A stretch of 64,000 nt of DNA from Centroberyx gerrardi (taxonomy: Eukaryota > Chordata > Actinopteri > Beryciformes > Berycidae). The notes below the pieces were generated by a model that did not search any database, had not been told where the DNA came from, and saw nothing but the letters and a program-made list of their open reading frames with translations. Below are positions 33,922-44,676 of this stretch, one piece after another (positions within the stretch are counted from its first letter, which is position 1; each line of letters starts with the position of its first letter). The stretch covers positions 7,827,807-7,891,806 of the forward strand of contig NC_136017.1 of the NCBI RefSeq assembly GCF_048128805.1, read 5' to 3'. The position numbers were made by a program, and so were the translations under genes.

Positions 33922-36815
33922 ATGGGTGGAAATGCTGTTAAAGTGATGTTGATTCTGGTTGTTGAAGTATGCCACACTGAAGGTAAGACATGTCACTCGG
34001 TCTTCAAAACAAATACCATACTGTACTAAACTATATACTACACTGTACTAAAGGCACGGGCCTACCAACATGTAGTGTGAAGAAACACTTGTAACATGTT
34101 TTTTCTTTAGAGGAAAATTTATGTTTTGGTTAAAGTCTAATTTATTCTAGCAGGGAGAAACACTTTTGATCTGCAAGCTTACCGACAATAATACTGATAT
34201 CTGTTTTTTTAATCCATTTTCTCCCTATATTTTTTTTTATGCAGCACTACTTTATCTTTACATACAGTGCAGTCACTGTGGATTGGCTGCATTGCCTGCA
34301 AGGATACACAAACTACTTTTTTTTATCATACAGTTTATTTATTTATTGCCCTATTCATGCTAGTGCTGCAGAAATCTAAAATGTAATGAGTCATGTTTAT
34401 TTGCAAGACTCATAACAAACTTCAGTGAAATCTGACAATAAAGTTCAATCGTATCATATTGTATCGTAATATATAGTGAACACTAACTCTAACATTTCCT
34501 ATTGACTGCAGTGACTATTGTGAAAACCATTGGGAGAGAACCAGATGTCACTCCAGTGTGCCTCAATAAAGCACTGGATATCATCATGTTTACAGTATGT
34601 AAGATCAGCACAGAAAGGAACAGAGGACAAAAGTGTCTCCTGGCATATCAGCATGGGCAGGACTTCGAGCAAGGTTGTGGCTCCAGGATCAAACTTATAA
34701 AAGCCAATCAGACTTTGTTTCTTCACCTGACCAGTTTAACACCAGTGGACAGTGGGGAATACAACTGTGAGTGTGCATATCGTGGAGGAACAGATATTCT
34801 CCATATCAGCATTACTGTGGAAGGTAAATGTGTGATTTACGTTCTTGTTTTTGTGTTTCAGTCATATTTTGGCTGAGTTTACAGTGGTTATTTTCCATTG
34901 TATGGTATTATTGTGAAGAATTCTAATGGGAATATGATGCTAGAGTTGTTTTTTTTCTCCTTTACAATGTTTTAGAGGATGAAGAGGCCGGCACGCTCAT
35001 TGCTACAGCTGTGATCGGTGTTGCTGCATTCATCATTTTGACTGGAGTTATCATTGGATTTATCCTGAGAAAAATGTATCATGGGTGAGAGATTCTTACA
35101 AAGTGACCTAAACCATGTAATATAATATTGCCGGTTTATATACTGCACTAGAAAATGTGCTCAGTAGAGGACAGACCTCCGCCATGTCTGACAACACCCC
35201 GCAAGGCAGTTATGCACCTTTTGGTGATATGCCACGCCCACCACCACGCCCCCTTTTGGCCAATTAACATGAAAAGTTAATCAGTTCTTCCTTGGCCCAT
35301 AACAAACCTTCATACCAAGCTTTGTGCAAATCCGTGCCCAACTTTTTGAGATATCCTGCTAACAGACGGACGGAAGGACAATCACACAGACGCAGGTGAA
35401 AACATTACCTCCCACTTCCTTGGCGGAGGTAATAAAGCATTATAATCAGGAACGCTCAATGACTTCATAGCAGTAAAGGAGCATTACAGCTTTTGTTGCC
35501 AAGCAGAACAGTGTTATAATATTCTCTGTACAAATGAAGAGTTAATTTACTAAACATCACAGACTATACCCATTTTTGGGATCAAAAAATACCTGAAATT
35601 CATAATTTAATGGCTTCAACACAAGAGGATCCTGTCTGTAAAGTGTTATGTTGTGAACCAAGGACCTACGTTATCAACTATCTTTTTAAAAAGTACCATC
35701 ATATGTTGTCATTTTATTTTATTTTATTTTATTTGAAAAACTCAAAACTTCAAATACACACTGTAGTGATTCTGTATGAAGAACTTGACCTTGTTTTTGG
35801 TTACGTCTGCAACAGTGAGGAGGAACATGATGTTTAATTATCATTCTACAAATTACTAGATAGACTATAATTCCTTCTTTAATTGTCTTGCTGTGTTCAG
35901 TATTCTCCTAACTCTGACATTCCTTCTAACTTACAGAAAAAACACCAGGTCAGAAGCATCTGAATTACCTGAATATGCAACTCCCTGGTCTTTGGTGAGC
36001 ACTGTATAGTTTTATAAAATACCTTTCAACTTAGAAACCTAATTGAATGTATGCAGTCATTTACACATTTACATTTTAAGAATTTTGCTGACTTACCATG
36101 AAGAAGCTATTTCAACCTCAAGCCCAAATCTGTGTAAAGCCTGACATCTAATGGTAAAAAGCATGCCATCTCATGTCATCTGCTATTGGCTGATCTTTGG
36201 TGCCAGGTGACCTTTGGTACCAAAGATCAGCCAAAAGCAGATTTCAGTAGCATGTTTTTTAGATGTCAGGCTTTACACAGATTTGGGTTTGGGGTTTAGT
36301 TACTCTTTAAATTCCAGATCAGTGACAAAACTCCTGTGACTGATGTGTCATGTATAAGAGAAGTGCTAGGAGAAGACAATAAAGGCTAAGGAGAGACGAC
36401 AGGGGGATTTTTTTTGAGAGCCATCAGAGTGAGGTAAGAGGATATGAATAAGTGGGAGAGGATGTCACATTAAGTATTTGAAAAGCTGTGGTTTCAGTCT
36501 ACAATAGAACAGGAATGACTCGGCTGTCCTGGCATGCTTACGTCTCCACCGTTTTTCAACCGCATTCAATCAGACTTTAAGAGTTTGTTGTTTTTATAGG
36601 ACCAAGACGACCAGGACCCCTACACTAGCCTTCAGCACCCAGCCGGTGATCTCTACCAAACCGTCTCCTCAGGGCGCCGTCTTCATGATGCTGCGGCAAA
36701 TCCAGCCAGCAGCAGTGAAATGATCGCCCACTTGGATAACCAGGGAACAGATGGAAGAGAGACAGATTCCCATCCACACAGCAGGACAAGCTGCAAAATC
36801 TATCAAAATACTTAA
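33922..36815 (+). CDS. Single V-set Ig membrane receptor, copy B (IgR-B)
   Basis: Exons 33,922-33,982; 34,512-34,823; 34,976-35,084; 35,937-35,994; 36,600-36,815, 251 residues, unbroken. Signal peptide about 1-18 (MGGNAVKVMLILVVEVCHTE), V-set-like domain 21-124 with DSGEYNCEC, an uncharged membrane helix about 133-155, and a cytoplasmic tail of about 95 residues. The tail has Y174 (PEYATP), Y188 (DPYTSL) and Y199 (DLYQTV). The last two form an ITAM-like pair with seven residues between motifs, valine replacing the last Leu/Ile. Relative to C and D, intron 3 carries an extra 290-bp repeat and intron 4 about 455 bp including a foldback element. An AATAAA lies about 100 bp past the stop (near 36,914). 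Function is inferred from architecture only. Confidence 0.85.
35145..35437. mobile_element. Dispersed repeat in IgR-B intron 3
   Basis: It starts near GACAGACCTCCGCCATG and ends CTTGGCGGAGGTAATAA, with AACAGACGGACGGAAGGACA inside. The flanking intron aligns directly across this segment in IgR-C and D, so it inserted after the duplication or was lost cleanly from the others. It resembles a common teleost repeat whose ends carry CCTCCGCC/GGCGGAGG. Confidence 0.6.
36067..36522. mobile_element. Insertion with foldback MITE in IgR-B intron 4
   Basis: This part of the intron is missing from C and D, whose introns are only about 155 bp. Inside it, 36,116-36,297 is a large inverted repeat: CCCAAATCTGTGTAAAGCC on the left is mirrored by GGCTTTACACAGATTTGGG on the right, with a GATCTTTGGTGCC/GGTACCAAAGATC centre. 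Confidence 0.65.
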
Positions 36816-39620
36816 ACCCAAAGTGTCGATTACCTACCAATGCTTTAAGATAGCCAAAGGAATTAGCTTTGCAAGAGGATAGAGTGCTAATGCGTAGGAT
36901 TCTTTTAGTTTAAATAAATGTAAACATTTTCTCAGACAGGCAGATTGATTTGTAGGCCAAGCACTAGAAAACCTTGCTTTGGAAATTGTCTTTAACAGGT
37001 TTCCCTTTAACAAAACGTTGCAGCCTCTTCTGATTTTGACACTTTTTCAATTTGCTGTACATCCCTAATAAGCATAAAACAACTTTGACTGGAGATTACT
37101 GTGACAGCCCTCCCACTCTGTTGCGTGCTTCCTGGTTGTGTTTCTATTACAGGTGATGATGCTGATGTGGGACACCTGGGATGGGTGGATCCCAGCTTAT
37201 TTAACATGGCTGCTCTCTCTCCCTCATTCAGTCTCTCCTCTCCACCCTTCTGGATGGTTTGAGCTTATGCTCCTTTTTGGTTCTTTTCCTCCACCATACA
37301 CCACACTTTACACTCATCCCTGCAATGCATTCACTACTGATGTTATAGACTTACACACTTTTTTTCTCATTTTGGATAATTTACTTATTTAGGTTACAAT
37401 AAATCTTTTGTTGTATAACTTTGAAAAATGTGTGGTCTCCCTTTTTGTCAAGTCCATTGTGCCTGGGCTGTGACATTACCGATAACCTGTTTTGTTGTTT
37501 TACAAGAGAAGGAAATCCACTTCCCTCTGTGTTTTTACCTTCATTACTCAGCAGGAAGATTGACAGGAAGACAGGAGGGGATTCTGGGATTCTGGGATTC
37601 AATACTTGCCCTTTCATAGACGGAGGCCTTAACCAGAATACCATCTCTGGCCACCCAAAACTCTGTTCTGATGTAAGTACCAGGATGTGGTTCATGTTGG
37701 CTCTTGCTGATTGCGTGCTGTTTCAAAACCCCAAGCTGCCAGCTGGCATTTCAGCGTCAGATGCTGGATCACTGTTACAGGCGTCAGCTAGGGAGGGCAG
37801 GTATTTCCCAGATGTAATCAATAACTGAGAACATTTTGATGCAGCACTTCTACTTCTTTCATCTTGTTGAGGATTTTTTGTCGATAAAGGCTTTTTTTGT
37901 AAAGATGCCCAGAAGACAAAATAGCATTTTTCATTCAACAAGATGATTCATTTAAAAGTAGTAATCCACACCATTTTCAGATAAATACATGTCAATTTTG
38001 CTACTCTCTATCACCGACTGATACCATACAATAGTGATTCAACCTACAGCCACTTAATGAAAGCTTTTACATTTGCTGTTCTGAACACCTTTGAGGGGAT
38101 CCCCTGGGAAATACAGATTCAGCTGCACAGAAGCAACAGCGGTTTGTTTGGAATAAATAGAAGGCAGAATAAATAGAAGAAGCCGCAGTCTACATTGAGT
38201 GTCTTCAATCGCCAAAATCAAGAAAACCAAGAATCTTGTGGTTTATCACTTTAAAGGCTAGCTGGTGAATGAAAACCACATCATGTGTCACCCACTACAA
38301 ATGCAATTCCCGTGCAACACAACATGCTTTAAGGATGATTCATTTTGGAATGAACACTTTCATTTTTGAACACACATACCTTGTTATGACTCTTGTACAG
38401 TAAGCCCCGGACCCTTGAACTTCTTTCAGGCAGCCACCATCAAAGTTCTGGCTTTTTCTGACCTTCATTATAAATGCAAAACCACTCATTTGAAAGTACA
38501 ATACCGTGAGAAAGGTTTAGGTTGTAACATCTGCTCTTATCTAGCCTGTGTTCCAGACTCCTGAATCGTGACCCGCCCACTCTTCAGATTTGGTCGAGCG
38601 ATTCAGAGAGTCTGGTGTCGCTCTGTTGAACGGCGATTTCTCGATCAGAAAAAAAAACGATCGGGCCAATCAGCGCCTTTGTGGCCGGAATTAAAGATTG
38701 AACTCTTAATGCCTGAAATCTAAAAGTAAAAGTCAGTAAATGGCATCACTGCAGATAACAGTAGCTAGTTTTGAACGTGATTGTTGATAAATTCATGTGT
38801 GCTAAAAAGTGAAAATGAAGGGTTCACGTCCAAAAAGCTGTACTTGCATTGTGAAAAAAAACATTACCTGAAGTTCATCATTAACTGTCTATAATGTATA
38901 TAGGTGCATATTCTTTTAATGAGCTCCATATTTTATCATTTTTGTATTACCAAGCACTTTTTAAGAGTAGTTGTCAGTTTGTTGTTAGGCACCTTAGCTG
39001 TTCTAAAATCACTGTAAACCACAGCCTCTTGGGGCTTATTGCTTTAATAAATCTCTTCAAATGTACCACTGAAGTGCAACCTTTGTTTTTTTCAAGGCTG
39101 TGGCTCATAAACAATCCCTGACAGACACATAAACAATAGTCAGCAGAAGTTAGGTAGTTTCCTACTGTAGTTAACGGTAAATAGGAATTCTAACTTCCCC
39201 TTGACAATGTTTTGGTACACAACATGTAGGTTTCACATGCAAGATTGAATTATATGAGATTAATTGTTGTTATTGATGTGTGCTTTCTCTACGGTAAACC
39301 ATCTGCTCCGGGACAATGGTGGGTTAATTGGTTAAGGCACATACCGTATATCCTGAGTTCAAATCATGTGACATGGGGTTTTTTGCTGCTCTACACAGGA
39401 ACACAGTGAGTAAACAGGACTTCTCAGTACTACAGTAACAATTTATCTTTGACAGCCATTTCCTGGACGTTATACAATCATAGAATATTTAACTCTTGCA
39501 TCAGGAGTGAGAAAAGTTTCAGAATGACAACACCAATCCAGCATGCTGTGAGTGAGTCATGCATGCATACAGGATGGCCGAGGGGGACGATCTTTTGTCA
39601 TTTTAACGCTGGAGGATATG

Positions 39621-40262
39621 TTAAAGGACTAATTCACCCAAAAATGAAAATTCAGTCATTATCTACTCACCTCCATGCCAGTTGGAGCTCTAGTGAAGTT
39701 TGTTAGTCCGTATGACAGTCGCAGAGCTTCCCAGCACGACTCTGTAGCAGCCTTCCCGAAAACAATTAGGAATGGAGGACCGATCTTTAGAGTTCCAAAA
39801 ATAACAAAAAATAACCATGAAATTACTCCATACCGCTCCTGAAGCATAATCCAAGTCTTCTGACGCCACACGATCGCTCTGTGAGTGGAAAAAAAAACTA
39901 AATTTGATCCGTTATTTCATAAAACCCAAGGCGATCTGCATTGTATTTCCTTCCGCATTGCCGATCGACTCGATTTTCATGAAATAATGGATCAAATTTA
40001 GTTTTGTTTTTTTTCCACTCATAGAGCGATCGTGTGGTGTCAGAAGACTTGGATTATACTTCACGACTTGGATTATACTTCACGAGTTATTTTTGGAACT
40101 CTAAAGATCGGTCCTCCAACGCTTCAATTGTTTTGGAGAAGGCTGCTATGGAGTCGTGCTGGAAAGCTCCGCGACTTTTATATTCTTTACTAGAGTTTCA
40201 GCTGGCATGGGGGTGAGTAGATAATGACTGAATTTTCATTTTTGTGTGAACTATTCCTTTAA
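39621..40262. mobile_element. Long foldback MITE flanked by TTAA
   Basis: Arms of about 290 bp. The left begins AGGACTAATTCACCCAAAAA; the right ends with its diverged complement, TTTTTGTGTGAACTATTCCT. TTAA flanks both sides (39,621-39,624 and 40,259-40,262), fitting a piggyBac-type target. There is no coding sequence. From 38,034 to here I see only a possible second MITE (38,545-38,720, CCGCCCACTC...CGATCGGGCCAATCAGC) and no gene. Confidence 0.7.
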
Positions 40263-41148
40263 GTGGTGCCAAGAACCTTATTCCCACGGTGGCCATTGAG
40301 TGTGACGCAGTTCAAAATGGCTGCTGAGGAGGGAATAAGGTAAAAGCAAGGAAAAGCATATTTCAAACCTCAGATTACCATCATCACACGCTCATCAGAC
40401 ATTTGCTGCTAGTAGGTTTGTACTGGTCCAGTTTTACATTAGAACTCTGACCTGGGGCAAAGATCTGACAACACATGAACCACATGACAAAGTTCAGAAC
40501 AAAACACCAGAGGCCGCCAAGCTGAACAACATGGGAACTTCCTGCTTCTGGGAAATTTTTTTTTGGACCACTTGAGACTTCTCAACAAGTGTGACAGATG
40601 ATGAATGAATGAATCTACAGTAAGTATGTCACTGCACTTTCCAGTAATCATAGTTTCACCATACAGTAGTGTGAGCTGTAGTGAACAAGTTTCATACATT
40701 ATTTCTAACATAAATGACTATAATATTCCTGTGGGTTTTTACAGTGCATCTGTGGTACTTAATGAGTTTACAGTGACCTTATCACACTTTATAGTATGTG
40801 TTTATCTCCTATGGTTTTAGTTTCTGTACAGTACCCTTATAAAAAATTATTATAGGACTTTAGTCCTTCTTCATAAGGTCTTGTAAGGAAAATATATGCA
40901 GTCAAATTGGAAGTCCTCGCTCTATCTTGAGTTTTGAAATAAGACAATGATCATAAAATGGCTTTAAAGCAGTTTTTACAACTTAAATTATAGGAATATA
41001 GAATGTTGTGACTTGATTGAAGGTTTCTCTCCAATTAGCCAACCTAAGAAGGAATCCCCTATTGAGTTTCACTTTTGGTTTTGTTTGCTTCTGTTTAAAA
41101 GTCCCTGTCACAGAGAGAAAACCTAAAGGGTTTGAACACTCCCAGATA

Positions 41149-43774
41149 ATGCTGCAGGTCCTGCTGCTCGTGTACGTGCTGTTTAAAGGTAGGTTGCACA
41201 ACTCTACAGGATGTCGAAGGTTTGTTTTACTGCTTAGGTGGATGTTAACCTTTATGATGAAAATTCATCCTATATAGCCTGCATGATGGTAAGTATAGCC
41301 TGCTATGAAACTGATGTATTAACACGGTCTTTTATGGAAAATAGGTATAAGTACTACTTTACAAAAAGTATATTTGTCTATATTGCTGGTTGTTTACCTT
41401 ATTTGTTTACCTTAGCTTATCGCCGCCTGCATGGGGTCAAAGCGTGCGCACTAATTTTAATTTAGACTACCACTACAAATCTGTATAATGGCTTGATCAC
41501 CAGTCTTGATTACCAAAGTGTAATTTACTATCAGTCTATTTACCGACATTCTGCTGTTTTTCCATAGCCGTCTCTTCTGAAGTCATCGTCAGTGGAGACG
41601 CCACAGCTGACTTCGGAGGGGACGCACATTACAGGTGCGCGGTGACAGATATAACAGGTGACTATGGAATGTTTCAGATTTGGTCCGTTTTATAAGATAG
41701 CCCAAAAATGCGTTTGTTGCTCCAGGGATCGTTATTTTTATAGTGGGGAGGGGATTGTTGCATTATGGCTTGTAAGCCAGAGGCAGGGTTATGTTTTAAA
41801 TCTCTTCTTAAAAAGCATTTTTATGAAAAAGCCTTTTTATAATCCCCGATTTTATAATTTCCTTTTATAGGTTCTAGCAAAAAAAAAAAAAAAAGTATTT
41901 TTTTAAAGTCTATTTTCATGCTTAATTTGTTCTATTAAATTCTAATTAATTTAATTGAGGCTAATTTGCAGGTTACCACTTTACATATTGCTTTTTCTTA
42001 CAGCTCACTGTAAAGCACTTTATAACTGAAAAGTGCTGTACAATAAAGTTTATTATTAGGCTATTCTTATTATGTGGAGCTATAACCCCTTGTCTTGTTT
42101 TACCAACTGATGTTTGCCTGTATGGTAGGTAGACTATATGTGGGCAATTTGTTATGTTTCATTGTGCTTTAGGCTGTGTTTTTACTGTAAACACTGTCTG
42201 CAAACCAATTCCCTTATGGGACAATTACGTTTGAATGAGTAAATGAATGAATAAATCTATAGAATTTAAAGAGAAGATGAAGTAATGACTTTGATTGTGT
42301 ATGTGCTTTGAGTTGTATGTTGAGTTATATTCATATAATTTCTCACTCATTTTTTAAATCATTTTTCAGTTATTACCATGAATGCATAAGAGAGACAAAA
42401 TGTGACCCGTTTGGCTTCCCAACAGGTGTGCTGCAGGTGACGTGGCAGAGGCTTTACAAGGACGAGGCCATAGAGAACTTGGCATCCTACAACAAACGGT
42501 TTGGTAAACAAATAAATGAGCCTCACCGGGGCAAAGTGATCTTCACAGAAGCGTCTCTCAGCTCAACATCCATCACTGTGAAGAATGTAACATGGGGAGA
42601 TGAAGCCTGCTATATTTGCTCATTCAATGTGTTTCCCGATGGGTCCAAAAGAAAGCAGATTTGCCTCACTGTGCAAGGTAAATGGCAGCATAGATATATT
42701 AAATATTATCATCTGTCCGATGTACAGTAATAGCAGTCTTTTGGGCAGAGGTCAACACTAAAAGTAACAGTCTAAATATAGGACATCCAAATAAATGAAA
42801 CTTTAGCTCACAGAATGGCACCAAAATGATAAGTTTCATTTCTCTACCAAGGCATATCTGAGGTGACAACGCACGTGCAGCAAATTCCCAGCAGTGGGCC
42901 CGAGGCAGACGTGGAAGTTGTGGTGAGCTGCTCTGCCACAGGTAAACCGGCTCCGGCCGTTCAGTGGGACATCCCATCCAGCATCGACAAGGAGCCAAGT
43001 CACAGGACGGTGACGAACGACGACCACACCTTTACCACCAACAGCAGCGTCGCTCTGCGGCTGCCGCCACACTGGGGGGGAAATGTGGACTGTCTGCTGA
43101 ACACAGGGACGAGGGGGCAGAGACAGGAGCGGATTCACATTCCTGATTTATCTGGGCGTGACAAGGAGACAGTGGACCAGGGTAAATATATCAGTGTTGT
43201 TTCTATACTGCCATACTGTCACAACACAACCCCTGGCAGAAAGAGAAAGAGGTATGAGTAGCTATAGTATAGTAGCCTATAGTATAGTATAGTAGCTATA
43301 GTATAGTATAGTATAGTATAGTATAGTATAGTATAGTATAGTATAGTAGCTATAGTATAGTATAGTATAGTATAGTATAGTATAGTATAGTATAGTATAG
43401 TAGCTATAGTATAGTAGCTATAGTATAGTATAGTAGCCTATAGTATAGTAGCTATAGTATAGTATAGTAGCCTATAGTATAGTAGCTATAGTATAGTAGC
43501 CTATAGTATAGTATAGTAGCTATAGTATAGTATAGTAGCTATAGTATAGTAGCCTATAGTATAGTATAGTAGCTACAGTATAGTATAGTATAGTACAGTA
43601 TAGTAGCTATAGTATAGTACAGTTTTATGAACCTCACTAGTAGTCAAGTATTTATATCTTTATTCATTTAGTCACTCTTCTTTAGCCATCATAGCATCTT
43701 GTGTTCTTATCTGTTGTGTTTTAATGTATCTTGGCTGCTATGACGATTCAATTTCCCTTCTGGGATCAATAAAG

Positions 43775-43805
<31 letters not shown>

Positions 43806-44676
43806 GCTATCTATCTATCTATTGTATAGCCTACTTGCTACTGAAAAATACCTATAGTACAATACAGTATAGTATAGTTGCTACTGTAAAGTATATACCC
43901 TATAGTACAGCGTAGTGTGGCATAGTATAGTACAGTACAGTACAGTACAGTATAGTATACTAAGTGTGTACTGCACAGGTTATTCAACATTTACACACCT
44001 GTGCTGTATATATTCCTCTAAAGCTTTACACTGCAGTAAAGTGCTGCAGCCTCCAGAGCTCATTAATAATCTGACATCATCACAGTACAGACACTGGTTT
44101 CAGTTTCACTAGTTCGGTTTCATGTTCTAGAAAAACTCTGACGCATGACCGTGAGTAAATTAGGTAAACACCAGCTGTCTGTGGAAGTCAGCTGATAGGT
44201 GGTTGATTAGATCAGTGGGGGGGGGGGGGGGGGAAGTCAAGTATTAGCATACAAAATAAAGAAGACTACCATGGAAACATGCCAACTTCCTCTTCTCTGG
44301 AAATGTTATTGACGTTATCTCTTTACTTAACTGGAATCTTTTTGTTGTATTCTCTAGGTGGCGGACTTTCTAAATCAGGGATTGCGGTTGTAGTTGTTCT
44401 TATAATATTAATTTCCTGTATTGTCATCTTTGCTCTGGCGAGGTGGAAAAGGTGAGATATTACTTATTAAAACTGTGTCAGACAATTGTTTACCAGTAGA
44501 TGTAGTGAGATATTTAGAATTCAACTTATTGGTGAATGTAAGCCTAGTAGCAGAGTCCTATCTGTGTGTGATGTGCACCTACACTATGATAAACTGTGCT
44601 TTCTTTTCTCTCTAACAGGTTGCAGGGCGGCAGTATTGTCACGTACCACAGAGGAGATGGAAATGTAAAAGTGTAA
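41149..44676 (+). CDS. CD200/OX-2-like membrane glycoprotein (CD200L-1)
   Basis: CD200 is a two-Ig-domain surface ligand that restrains myeloid cells through CD200R. Exons 41,149-41,188; 41,568-41,657; 42,426-42,677; 42,852-43,181; 44,358-44,451; 44,619-44,676, 287 residues. Signal peptide about 1-16, V-set about 18-127 (HYRC...VLQVTWQR...GDEACYICSFNVFPDGS), C2-set about 128-225 (VVSCSATGKPAPAVQW, the CD200 signature), membrane helix about 244-265, then a short basic tail ending GDGNVKV without a clear tyrosine-inhibitory motif. The V domain is split by intron 2, which CD200L-2 and the pseudogene lack. Intron 4 holds an ATAGT array and a 17-G run. An exact mammalian orthologue is not claimed; teleosts carry several such genes. 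Confidence 0.85.
41658..42425 (+). other. Extra intron inside the CD200L-1 V exon, with L2-like insert
   Basis: It splits ...DITG from VLQVTWQ, a point where CD200L-2 and the pseudogene are continuous and of equal length. AACAGGTG occurs at both ends (41,653-41,660 and 42,421-42,428), supplying donor and acceptor. Inside, 41,745-42,056 looks like a plus-strand L2 3' end: a frame resembling FKSLLKS.FMKKPF, then GTAAAGCACTTTATAACTG...AATAAAGTTTATTATTA. Confidence 0.6.
43258..43625. repeat. ATAGT pentanucleotide array (CD200L-1 intron 4)
   Basis: About 370 bp of TATAG/ATAGT units with regular AGCTATAGT and AGCCTATAGT interruptions, making a higher-order pattern. Shorter arrays of the same unit are at 47,410-47,640, 51,715-51,945 and 57,830-58,020; related AGTAC/ATAGT scraps continue to 43,970. 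Confidence 0.9.
43735..43822 (+). mobile_element. LINE-type 3' end with (ATCT)n
   Basis: TTCCCTTCTGGGATCAATAAAG followed directly by an ATCT run is a typical fish LINE 3' terminus (compare CCCCAAGGGGATCAATAAAG at 17,194-17,213). Confidence 0.5.
44217..44233. repeat. Poly-G run (17)
   Basis: An uninterrupted G run in CD200L-1 intron 4. A longer one is at 57,543-57,570. Confidence 0.9.

Larger units (their letters stand above)
33697..38033 (+). repeat. Segmental-duplication arm containing IgR-B (inverted relative to C and D)
   Basis: Matched in reverse orientation by 47,640-51,195 and 51,945-55,620. It includes about 225 bp upstream of the receptor start, the whole gene and about 1.2 kb of 3' flank. 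Homology on the distal side stops near GATACCATACAATAGT (38,033); in the other two copies an ATAGT microsatellite begins there. Confidence 0.75.

Noticed and set aside
36625-36840. 71-residue frame antisense to the last IgR exon, also open at 48,402-48,617 and 52,621-53,016
   Set aside because: It lies exactly antisense to the conserved tail exon in all three copies, so its conservation is explained by the receptor coding sequence and recent duplication.
37421-37828. 135-residue frame downstream of IgR-B, partly echoed near 52,284-52,478
   Set aside because: It lies in the duplicated 3' flank; the echoes are interrupted differently in each copy and show no domain.
42308-42425. Open frame extending upstream of CD200L-1 exon 3
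   Set aside because: The extension is intronic: the splice at 42,425/42,426 restores the V-domain reading exactly, and the upstream part has no Ig similarity.
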